From assembly GCA_945938055.1 (NCBI GenBank), contig CAMEUH010000150.1, forward strand, positions 1 through 6,167: a DNA stretch of 6,167 nucleotides. Direction: 5' to 3'. Every line of letters starts with the position of its first letter. Position 1 is the first letter of the stretch. The notes beneath the pieces are model-generated. The model was not told the origin of the DNA. It was given only the letters and a program-made list of their open reading frames with translations, and searched no databases. Below are positions 1-5,434 of this stretch, piece by piece. The translations under genes were made by a program, and so were the position numbers. This DNA is from an uncultured Eubacteriaceae bacterium. GTDB taxonomy: Bacteria; Bacillota; Clostridia; Lachnospirales; Lachnospiraceae.

Positions 1-2
1 AT

Positions 3-76
3 CGGCGCGTGGCTCAGTTTGGTAGAGCGCTGCGTTCGGGACGCAGAGGTCGCAAGTTCGAATCTTGTCGCGCCGA
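3..76 (+). tRNA. tRNA-Pro (anticodon CGG)
   Basis: The sequence folds into a complete cloverleaf. The 7-bp acceptor stem is CGGCGCG (3-9) with CGCGCCG (69-75). The D stem is GCTC (12-15) with GAGC (25-28). The anticodon stem is CTGCG (30-34) with CGCAG (42-46), closing the seven-base loop TTCGGGA. The T stem is GCAAG with CTTGT, closing the loop TTCGAAT (57-63). The anticodon CGG (37-39) reads the proline codon CCG. The discriminator is A76 and is followed by TT, so the 3' CCA is not encoded and must be added by CCA-adding enzyme. The window starts two bases upstream, so its promoter, or a preceding tRNA in a cluster, cannot be seen. A strong terminator follows at once. Confidence 0.95.
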
Positions 77-84
77 TTGAAAAG

Positions 85-120
85 CCCTCAGAAATTTTGT
101 ACTTTCTGAGGGTTCTTTTA
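85..120. terminator. Intrinsic terminator, probably bidirectional
   Basis: A perfect 10-bp inverted repeat, CCCTCAGAAA (85-94) with TTTCTGAGGG (103-112), closes an 8-base loop. Rightward it is followed by the T-rich run TTCTTTTATTTATTT and ends the tRNA-Pro transcript. Leftward it lies just beyond the stop codon of the 122-955 gene and is followed by a shorter CTTTT tail, so it may end that transcript too. The rightward tail is clearly the stronger. Confidence 0.85.
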
Positions 121-121
121 T

Positions 122-955
122 TTATTTCGTCTGAAACGAATAAATATACCAGTTTCCATCCTTTTTCTCATACAGAACACGGTATTTCACCTGTTCATTT
201 ACTGTCCGTTCCCGCTCGGTATCCGGAATCTTTGTAAGTTCAATATACACATCACAGGCAAAATGATTTTCATCAAAAATCTGCATGTCCGTTACTTCTT
301 CTTTTGTAAACTCCATGGATTTTGCCTTAATCATCCATTCTAAGGATTTCTGGGAATTTTTGACTGCCGCGTAAGCTTTACTGTCCCTTTGCATGACAAG
401 AATCAGATCATCCAGTGACACCATACCGCTGATATGCTTTAAATAAGGTTCAAACTTAGCAACTGCTATTTTTGCCAGTTCTTCATCATGGCAATAACTT
501 CCTGCCACATAATCATTGTCCACAGGCTGAATCTCATTTCCATTCCGGTCCTGCACAACAATATCAGTGATTGCCTCTGCCTTTACCTCATAGACATGTT
601 TAGAACATGGCAACCCGGAAAGACCGGAATAATCTTCATAAATTGCATCCTCTAAGCTCTCTTTCGCAAGAACCGTTTCCCCACTGCCCTTTACGGTAAT
701 TGTCATGGAGGTATCCGCAATGATTTCAAAGGTCTTAAGCTTCTGTGAATCTGCCGCTTCTTCCGTTGTTTTATCCGGCTGTATACTCATGCCATTCGTC
801 CGCAATTCCGCAAGAATTTCCTTTCTTGCATTCTCTTCTTCATAAGAAAACTGAAAGTCATCCAGTGCATTCCATTCAAAAATACAGATTCCAATAATAA
901 ATAAAACCCAGACAACAGCATATCCTGCTGCCACATGCTTAAATTTCATTTTCAA
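122..955 (-). CDS. Membrane-anchored protein of unknown function
   Basis: I do not recognise a family for this 277-residue protein. A short positively charged N-terminus is followed by one hydrophobic segment (about residues 9-26), with no lipobox or clear signal peptidase site. This suggests a signal anchor with the remaining ~250 residues outside the membrane. The exterior part is hydrophilic and rich in Glu and Lys. Its C-terminus (about 230-277, ending in a kkDGNWYIY pattern) resembles the last strands of NTF2-like accessory domains, but this is only an impression. Three Cys lie outside the membrane segment (117, 155, 234). The gene is the second of a leftward pair: its ribosome binding site GAGGTGA overlaps the stop of the glycosidase gene, implying co-transcription and probably a shared envelope role. 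The start is ambiguous. TTG at 955 is 6 bases from GAGG and ATG at 949 is 12 bases away, giving 277 or 275 residues. Confidence 0.85.
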   Translation of the reverse strand: MKMKFKHVAAGYAVVWVLFIIGICIFEWNALDDFQFSYEEENARKEILAELRTNGMSIQPDKTTEEAADSQKLKTFEIIADTSMTITVKGSGETVLAKESLEDAIYEDYSGLSGLPCSKHVYEVKAEAITDIVVQDRNGNEIQPVDNDYVAGSYCHDEELAKIAVAKFEPYLKHISGMVSLDDLILVMQRDSKAYAAVKNSQKSLEWMIKAKSMEFTKEEVTDMQIFDENHFACDVYIELTKIPDTERERTVNEQVKYRVLYEKKDGNWYIYSFQTK

Positions 956-963
956 ATCTCACC

Positions 964-1995
964 TCATTCCCCTCGTACCACAATGCAGGTTGGCATTTCC
1001 CGCGGGCCATATAACGAAGAACAGGAATTCAAAAGTTCTCCTTCATAATACATTACGGAAGAGCTTCCTCCATCCAGATTTGCTGCATTTACCGCACCGA
1101 AATCCAGCATGATCTGTGTAATATCCGAATAGGATGCCCCAAGGCTGGAACTTTGTCTTCCATCAACCACCAGTAAAAGAACTGCCCCGTCCTGCCGTTG
1201 TCCGATTGCCGTCCGCGGATTCAGTCCGCCGCCTCCGGAAGCCTTGGTAGGTTCACCGTTCACCACGAGAATCGGACCAAAGGAAACTGCATCCCGTATT
1301 CCCATCTCCATGGCCTGTTTTCCGGTCATGGTTCCCACTACAAAGACATTCTCCTTGTTAAAGCCAATGATTTCATATTTTCCGTCAGGACTTCCATACC
1401 GCAGTTCTCCTTCCGAGATTACGATTCCCTTCGGAATGCCACCATTTCCGGCTCCCTGTGGGTCTTCAAAGCCTCCTGCGTTGACACCACCCACCGCATC
1501 ATAGGAAGCAATCATGTCAACTACCTTTTTCCCCGGAACATCTTCAGAATAAACCTGTGATGACGTTCCTACCATGACTCTTGACGGATCTTTCACAATC
1601 ATCATGATCCCTTTGTAAGTAGAACCTGAAACCTTATGAAACTCAATCTCCTCCTGTACCGGTTCCTCCTGATTTTCTTCTCCGGCTGCCACCATGGATG
1701 CATCTTGCTCCTCACTATTATTTTCCTGCTTTTCCACCTGAATCAGAGAAGTATCCACAACATACTGACTTTCATCTTTTTGTGATGCCTCAATCTGTTG
1801 AATCTCCTCCTTGCTACAGAACATGTCTGCCAGAAACCCAACAGCACTGGTTTCCCTGACAGAAAGCACAAATAGTTCCCTCGCCCGTTTTGAAGGTCCG
1901 TTTACACAAATCCACATAACACTCCAAAGCCCCAAAAGCAGCATGCCAAGCGTAATTCCCAACATAATCAGAATTCTTGCAATTACCTTTTTCAA
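964..1995 (-). CDS. Phosphodiester glycosidase family protein (NAGPA domain), membrane anchored
   Basis: This 343-residue protein has a signal-anchor helix at about 7-31, a hydrophilic Glu/Gln-rich linker (about 62-118) and a C-terminal NAGPA-type domain (about 125-342). Recognisable family motifs are GGVNAGGF (169-176), SFGP (238-241), NPRTAIGQ (259-266), VVDGR (276-280) and NLDGGSSSVM (306-315). In characterised relatives this fold removes a sugar linked through a phosphodiester, as in the mammalian mannose-6-phosphate uncovering enzyme. Bacterial members are often labelled exopolysaccharide-related. An extracytoplasmic role on phosphodiester-linked glycans of the cell surface is therefore inferred; the substrate is unknown. 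The start is TTG at 1995, 8 bases from the GAGG (2004-2007) of a GGAGAGGG site, with no ATG nearby until residue 12. It is the first gene of a leftward pair with the 122-955 gene, 8 bases apart, and is served by the divergent promoter at 2036-2063. Confidence 0.9.
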   Translation of the reverse strand: MKKVIARILIMLGITLGMLLLGLWSVMWICVNGPSKRARELFVLSVRETSAVGFLADMFCSKEEIQQIEASQKDESQYVVDTSLIQVEKQENNSEEQDASMVAAGEENQEEPVQEEIEFHKVSGSTYKGIMMIVKDPSRVMVGTSSQVYSEDVPGKKVVDMIASYDAVGGVNAGGFEDPQGAGNGGIPKGIVISEGELRYGSPDGKYEIIGFNKENVFVVGTMTGKQAMEMGIRDAVSFGPILVVNGEPTKASGGGGLNPRTAIGQRQDGAVLLLVVDGRQSSSLGASYSDITQIMLDFGAVNAANLDGGSSSVMYYEGELLNSCSSLYGPREMPTCIVVRGE

Positions 1996-2014
1996 TGACT
2001 CGCCCTCTCCAATC

Positions 2015-2043
2015 TTGTATCCATTTTAAAAATATATTATAAT
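2015..2043 (+). promoter_or_regulatory. Promoter for the rightward phospholipase-like operon
   Basis: TTGTAT (2015-2020) is followed 17 bases later by a perfect TATAAT (2038-2043). The -10 overlaps the -10 of the divergent leftward promoter, because the sequence here is a near-palindromic TTATAATTATAA. Transcription would start near 2050, about 46 bases before the ATG at 2096. The -35 is weak (three of six consensus bases), so regulation or the alternative -10 TATAAC (2044-2049) is possible. Confidence 0.55.
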
Positions 2044-2063
2044 TATAACAGATTTATCGACAA
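2036..2063 (-). promoter_or_regulatory. Promoter for the leftward glycosidase gene pair
   Basis: On the minus strand, TTGTCG (2058-2063) is separated by 16 bases from TATAAT (2036-2041), in the only long AT-rich stretch upstream of the TTG start at 1995. A second TATAAT sits directly upstream at 2042-2047 but would leave only 10 bases to this -35. The -10 is perfect and the -35 matches four of six bases. Transcription would start near 2029, giving a short leader of about 34 bases. Predicted from sequence only. Confidence 0.6.
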
Positions 2064-2079
2064 GATACAGTAGTTTTAT

Positions 2080-2089
2080 GGGAGGAGTG
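2080..2089 (+). promoter_or_regulatory. Ribosome binding site that fixes the start at 2096
   Basis: GGGAGGAGTG lies 6 bases before ATG 2096. An in-frame ATG at 2078 overlaps this site and has no ribosome binding site of its own, so the ATG at 2096 is the real start. Confidence 0.9.
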
Positions 2090-2095
2090 TTTAAA

Positions 2096-2902
2096 ATGCC
2101 AGCAACCTATGCACATTATCGTTTTGGGTGCGATGTCTTAAAGGAACTTCCGGAACGTTTTCACTTATCAGAAAAGCAAAACCGCCAATTATTCATGATT
2201 GGTTTACATGGTCCTGACATTTTATTTTACTACCATCCTTTTCGTTCCAATCCCATCAAACAACACGGCATGGATTTACATAACCGGATTGCATCCTCCT
2301 TTTTTGCCCGTGCTCTCAGCGTCATCAATTCTTTTGAAGACCAATGTGAACGGGAAGGGGCCATTGCATATATAGACGGAGTCATCTGTCATTATGTCCT
2401 GGATCATTTCTGCCATCCCCATGTCTACAATCTGGTGGATGAAGGAAATTTTCTTCATTCGGAGATTGAATCTGAATTTAACCGTCTGCTGCTTTTGGAA
2501 GATGGCTTTGAACCAGTAGGCAAGGTCGTAACCGGTCATATTGTTCCATCACGTTTTAATGCCAGAATCATTTCCAGATTTTATCCGGTAACCGAGCCAA
2601 AGACTTTGCTTCAGGCCTTAAAATCCTTTATCTTCTGTGAAAATATGCTGAATCTTCCGGAGGGCAGAAAAAGAAATCTTGTGTCCTTTGCGTTACGTTT
2701 TTCCGGCAATTACGATTATCTGATTCACATGATGATTAGCGTGACGCCCAACCCAAAGCTTAATGAAAGCAATCTGGTTCTGCGTGATTTATACGACAAA
2801 GCAGTACCTCTTGCCGTGAAATTAATTCATGAACTGGAAAGCAACCTCAATGGTTCTCTTCCTTTGTCCCACGAATATGATCACACTTTTTCAAGAGATT
2901 AG
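2096..2902 (+). CDS. Zinc-dependent phospholipase C family protein
   Basis: This 268-residue protein starts MPATYAHYRFG and resembles the Zn-dependent phospholipase C / S1-P1-like fold (PF00882 type). Likely metal-site residues, numbered from the ATG at 2096, are His7, the GLHGPD motif (36-41), His57 or His62, the segment CHYVLDHFCHPHV (98-110) and His121 with nearby Glu residues. Known secreted relatives hydrolyse phospholipids such as phosphatidylcholine. This one has no signal peptide or membrane segment, so it should act inside the cell, and its substrate is unknown. Many Clostridia carry such a cytoplasmic version. It is first in a rightward row with the NusG domain II and Gx-family genes, separated from the next by 57 bases containing a small hairpin. 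A longer version starting at 2078 is rejected because that ATG overlaps the ribosome binding site. Confidence 0.88.
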   Translation: MPATYAHYRFGCDVLKELPERFHLSEKQNRQLFMIGLHGPDILFYYHPFRSNPIKQHGMDLHNRIASSFFARALSVINSFEDQCEREGAIAYIDGVICHYVLDHFCHPHVYNLVDEGNFLHSEIESEFNRLLLLEDGFEPVGKVVTGHIVPSRFNARIISRFYPVTEPKTLLQALKSFIFCENMLNLPEGRKRNLVSFALRFSGNYDYLIHMMISVTPNPKLNESNLVLRDLYDKAVPLAVKLIHELESNLNGSLPLSHEYDHTFSRD

Positions 2903-2911
2903 GTAAAATAG

Positions 2912-2932
2912 AGAAATTGCAACGCAATTTCT
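2912..2932. repeat. Intergenic inverted repeat
   Basis: A perfect 9-bp inverted repeat, AGAAATTGC with GCAATTTCT, has a 3-base centre and lies 9 bases after the phospholipase-like stop. No T run follows, so it is not a convincing terminator. It may stabilise or process the transcript before the next gene. Confidence 0.6.
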
Positions 2933-2959
2933 TATTAGATAAAAAAGAAAGGTCCCCTC

Positions 2960-3361
2960 ATGCATCATCCTTCCGAACAAAAAATTGCACAGGCTGCCGT
3001 CATTTTGATACTGCTGATTCTGACTGCATCCTGTGCCGCTATTTTCCATAACTATTATAATCAGGACTCCGGTGATAAAATTGCATCTGTTTATCAGGAT
3101 GGCACCCTCCTGTATACCTTTCCCCTATCACAGATAACCGATGCGCAGGAAATCACAATTTCCGGTGAAAACGGCGCATACAACCTGATTCTTGTGGAAC
3201 CGGGAAGTATCATGATGAAGGATGCCTCCTGTCCGGATCATTTATGTATCCATATGGGAAAAATCACCTCATCAGCCCTTCCTATCACCTGCCTTCCGAA
3301 CAAAATTGTCATCCAGATTTCAGATGACAATTCGCAGGATATTGATTCCGTTTCCTATTAG
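2960..3361 (+). CDS. NusG domain II-containing protein, membrane anchored
   Basis: This 133-residue protein has one N-terminal hydrophobic helix (about 11-28) and a small beta-rich domain (about 44-127) of the NusG domain II type (PF07009, formerly DUF1312). Diagnostic residues are the CPDHLC motif (91-96) followed by GKI and the segment CLPNK (111-115), giving three Cys that could bind a metal or form disulphides. The hydrophobic stretch ends in TASC (22-25), so a lipoprotein with Cys25 as the lipidated residue cannot be excluded, although Thr at -3 is atypical. The domain faces outward by prediction. Despite the name there is no transcription-factor part. Such proteins commonly precede Gx-family transporter genes, as here. 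Its function is not established. The start at 2960 is 7 bases after AAAGAAAGG. Confidence 0.88.
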   Translation: MHHPSEQKIAQAAVILILLILTASCAAIFHNYYNQDSGDKIASVYQDGTLLYTFPLSQITDAQEITISGENGAYNLILVEPGSIMMKDASCPDHLCIHMGKITSSALPITCLPNKIVIQISDDNSQDIDSVSY

Positions 3362-3411
3362 ACCACTATAGGAATCATAAAATCTGAATATACCATAAAA
3401 GGAACCAAAAC

Positions 3412-3933
3412 ATGACATCAAAAAACTTTTATACAAAAAAACTTACTCTGCTGGCACTGTATACAACGTTGTCCCTTGCCATTTATCTGGCAGAATCCAT
3501 GTTTCCGCCTCTGGTTCCAGTTCCGGGAATCAAGCTGGGACTTGCAAATATCATCACCCTGATTGTTCTGCTAAATCATTCTGCAAAGGATGCCACCATC
3601 GTCTCCCTTGCAAGAATTCTTCTGGCTTCTTTTTTTGCCGGAACAGCCGTCAGCCTCCTGTATAGTCTTTTGGGTACCATTCTAAGCCTTGCTTCCATGA
3701 TATTCATGAACTATTTGCTGCGCCAAAAATATATCTATATCACCAGCATTATTGGTGCACTGTTTCATAATACCGGTCAGATTCTTGCTGCCATTTTTCT
3801 GACCTCTACACCATATGTTGCCGCTTATCTTCCCATCCTTATGATTAGTGGCATCGTGACGGGGATTTTCACAGGTTTTTGTGCGCATTTTGCAAACAAG
3901 CACCTTAAGAAACTGATTTCGCGACAATTTTAA
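3412..3933 (+). CDS. Gx transporter family protein (annotated elsewhere as heptaprenyl diphosphate synthase component I)
   Basis: This 173-residue protein is almost wholly hydrophobic, with five to six predicted membrane helices (about 12-28, 44-56, 62-80, 83-103, 108-132, 136-160). Family hallmarks are PGIKLGLANI (38-47) after the first helix and GALFHNTGQ (115-123). It matches PF07456, whose members are labelled either heptaprenyl diphosphate synthase component I or Gx transporter. The multi-helix architecture fits a small substrate-binding membrane protein, like ECF S-components, better than a soluble synthase subunit. The substrate is unknown. It is last in the rightward row, 50 bases after the NusG domain II gene, with AAAAGGA 8 bases before its ATG. 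Its stop lies 10 bases from the trpD stop on the other strand and no terminator is visible. Confidence 0.88.
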   Translation: MTSKNFYTKKLTLLALYTTLSLAIYLAESMFPPLVPVPGIKLGLANIITLIVLLNHSAKDATIVSLARILLASFFAGTAVSLLYSLLGTILSLASMIFMNYLLRQKYIYITSIIGALFHNTGQILAAIFLTSTPYVAAYLPILMISGIVTGIFTGFCAHFANKHLKKLISRQF

Positions 3934-3943
3934 CCGCATATTT

Positions 3944-4948
3944 CTACCGATTACTCATCTCAATAAACCGCTCCAGCTGTTTTAATGCCTTACCGCTTTC
4001 AATAGCTTCTCTTGCAATCTGTATTCCTTCCTCAATGGAGCACTGTGTTGCCACATGAATGGCTGCACCGGTATTTAAAATGACTGCATCTGTTTTCGGG
4101 CCTTGTTCGCCTGACAGGATTGCTCTGACTGCCTTCGCATTCTCTTCCGGAGTTCCGCCCTGCAGTTCTTCCTTCTTACAGCGGCTAAAGCCATAATCTT
4201 CCGGCTTTAGCACATAAGACTTAAATTCACCTCCAACAGATTCACAAACCGTCGTTGGCGCACTTAAAGAAATCTCATCAATGCTGTCCTGCCCGTATAC
4301 CACCATTGCATTTTTAACACCAAGATTACATAATACTCTTGCAAGAGGCTCTACCAGTTCTTCTGAATATACACCAAGAAGCTGCATGCTTGCTCCTGCC
4401 GGATTTGCCAGAGGTCCAAGACAATTAAATAAGGAACGGATTCCCATTTCCTTTCTGACACCTCCCACAAAACGCATTGCAGTATGGTATTTCTGTGCAA
4501 ACAAAAAGCAAATATTAATTTCCTTCAAAAGCTGGGCACTTTTCTCCGGTGAAAGATCAATCTTTACTCCCAGTGCCTCCAAGCAGTCTGCTGTTCCACA
4601 TTTACTGGATGCCGCACGATTTCCATGTTTTGCTACCGGAATTCCTGCAGAAGATGCCACAATGGAGGCTATGGTAGAAATGTTAATGGTGTTAGAGCCA
4701 TCTCCTCCGGTTCCCACGATTTCCAAAACATCCATGTCATTCAGGAACCGTTCACAATGCTGTCTCATGACTCTTGCAGCAGCCGTAATCTCTTCAATGG
4801 TTTCACCTTTCATGTTAAGTGCCGTCAGAAAAGAGGCCTTCTGCGCATCCGTTGCTTCGCCGCTCATAATTTCATTCATGACGGCTGTCATCATTTCCTC
4901 ATCCAGATTCTCCTTTTTTACTACCTTTGCAATTGCTTCTTTAATCAT
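3944..4948 (-). CDS. trpD: Anthranilate phosphoribosyltransferase
   Basis: This 334-residue enzyme transfers the phosphoribosyl group of PRPP to anthranilate, the second step of tryptophan synthesis from chorismate. It is cytoplasmic and usually dimeric. The length is standard. An N-terminal helical region (1-70) precedes the PRPP-binding motif GTGGDG (79-84), the KHGNRAASSKCG loop (107-118), the anthranilate-site segment with RKEMGIRSLFN (165-175) and GPLANP (178-183), and the Mg-binding pair Asp224-Glu225 in DEIS. All key residues are present, so it should be active. The ATG at 4948 has AAGGAG (4957-4962) 8 bases upstream. No trpE, trpG, trpC, trpF, trpB or trpA flank it: it is transcribed alone behind a tryptophan T-box and converges on the Gx transporter gene. 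The missing pathway genes would have to lie elsewhere in the genome. Confidence 0.97.
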   Translation of the reverse strand: MIKEAIAKVVKKENLDEEMMTAVMNEIMSGEATDAQKASFLTALNMKGETIEEITAAARVMRQHCERFLNDMDVLEIVGTGGDGSNTINISTIASIVASSAGIPVAKHGNRAASSKCGTADCLEALGVKIDLSPEKSAQLLKEINICFLFAQKYHTAMRFVGGVRKEMGIRSLFNCLGPLANPAGASMQLLGVYSEELVEPLARVLCNLGVKNAMVVYGQDSIDEISLSAPTTVCESVGGEFKSYVLKPEDYGFSRCKKEELQGGTPEENAKAVRAILSGEQGPKTDAVILNTGAAIHVATQCSIEEGIQIAREAIESGKALKQLERFIEMSNR

Positions 4949-5041
4949 TTTCTTTTCTCCTTCCCATTCTGCGAGAGAATACAGACCATCATACAGTTTC
5001 TGCAGAACAGTTTTCTTTATGGAAAGAAATGCTTTCCTGAC

Positions 5042-5089
5042 AAATAAAAAACGCCCCTGACAACAGAATCAGTCTGTTGTCAAGGACGG
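5042..5089 (-). terminator. Regulated intrinsic terminator of the T-box
   Basis: On the minus strand CGTCCTTGACAACAGA (5073-5088) pairs over 16 bases, including two G-U pairs, with TCTGTTGTCAGGGGCG (5052-5067). The loop is five bases and the stem is followed by TTTTTTATTT. Its 5' arm contains CCTTG, which is also needed by the antiterminator, so the two structures exclude each other. Confidence 0.95.
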
Positions 5090-5360
5090 TATCATTTCAT
5101 CTTATACCGCGGTGCCACCTTGATTTGTGGAATCCACACTCTCATCAGAATACTAACATATTCCCGGCAACTTACGTATGCCATCACGTCATGGAATACT
5201 CGGAACATTCATTCCTTTGACCATGCCCTCCGTGGTCCATTTAATAAACTGCTTTCTGCCGGTTCTCAGCCATCCGGCTCTCTGTAAGTGCACATTTTAT
5301 TTTTATCTCCACTTCAACGGTTTCATTTTATGAAATTGTCCGTCAGATAATTACTGACCT
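5042..5360 (-). promoter_or_regulatory. Tryptophan-specific T-box riboswitch (trpD leader)
   Basis: This is a complete T-box leader reading leftward. Stem I can be folded. A base helix ACCGT with ATGGT is followed by a TGAA/GGA kink-turn-like internal loop and then a GTGG with CCAC helix. Next comes a specifier loop with AGATAA on the 5' side and AAATGGA on the 3' side, an AATAAA with TTTATT helix, and a distal AGAGAGCCGG...CCGGC region. The specifier is TGG (5237-5239), Trp. A stem III hairpin (TGTGG with CCACA) precedes the T-box core AAGGTGGCACCGCG (5108-5121). Its UGGC bulge expects a tRNA ending GCCA, consistent with the discriminator G of tRNA-Trp. The antiterminator pairs CAAGG (5118-5122) with CCTTG (5081-5085), plus CGGTAT with ATACCG. 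It competes with the terminator. Uncharged tRNA-Trp should therefore allow trpD transcription. Confidence 0.95.
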
Positions 5361-5366
5361 GTGATT

Positions 5367-5394
5367 ATTATACTCCCATGAGTTGAAAAGTCAA
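5367..5394 (-). promoter_or_regulatory. Promoter of the T-box/trpD transcript
   Basis: Minus-strand TTGACT (5389-5394) and perfect TATAAT (5367-5372) are separated by 16 bases, directly before the T-box leader. Transcription would start near 5360. This is the strongest sigma-A type promoter in the window and confirms that trpD starts its own transcript instead of continuing from the upstream ligase gene. Confidence 0.85.
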
Positions 5395-5434
5395 GATTGT
5401 TTGGGCGAAATATTTTAAAGAATTTATCTGTCCC

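Noticed and set aside
19..237. A 72-codon frame on the + strand
   Set aside because: It begins inside the tRNA-Pro gene and runs through its terminator, so it is not a gene.
1198..1560. Open frames of 120 and 86 codons on the + strand
   Set aside because: Both are antisense to the conserved NAGPA domain of the leftward glycosidase and show no recognisable motif.
2276..2539. An 87-codon frame on the - strand
   Set aside because: It is antisense to the phospholipase-like gene, across its conserved His-rich segment.
4949..5054. In-frame N-terminal extension of trpD
   Set aside because: The frame stays open upstream of ATG 4948 back into the T-box terminator, but has no ATG, GTG or TTG. The 334-residue form already has standard length and a good ribosome binding site.
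4281..5060. A 259-codon open frame on the + strand
   Set aside because: It lies antisense to trpD and its leader, which have full family motifs, a ribosome binding site and a T-box. The + frame has low-complexity Ser/Phe-rich composition typical of a shadow frame.
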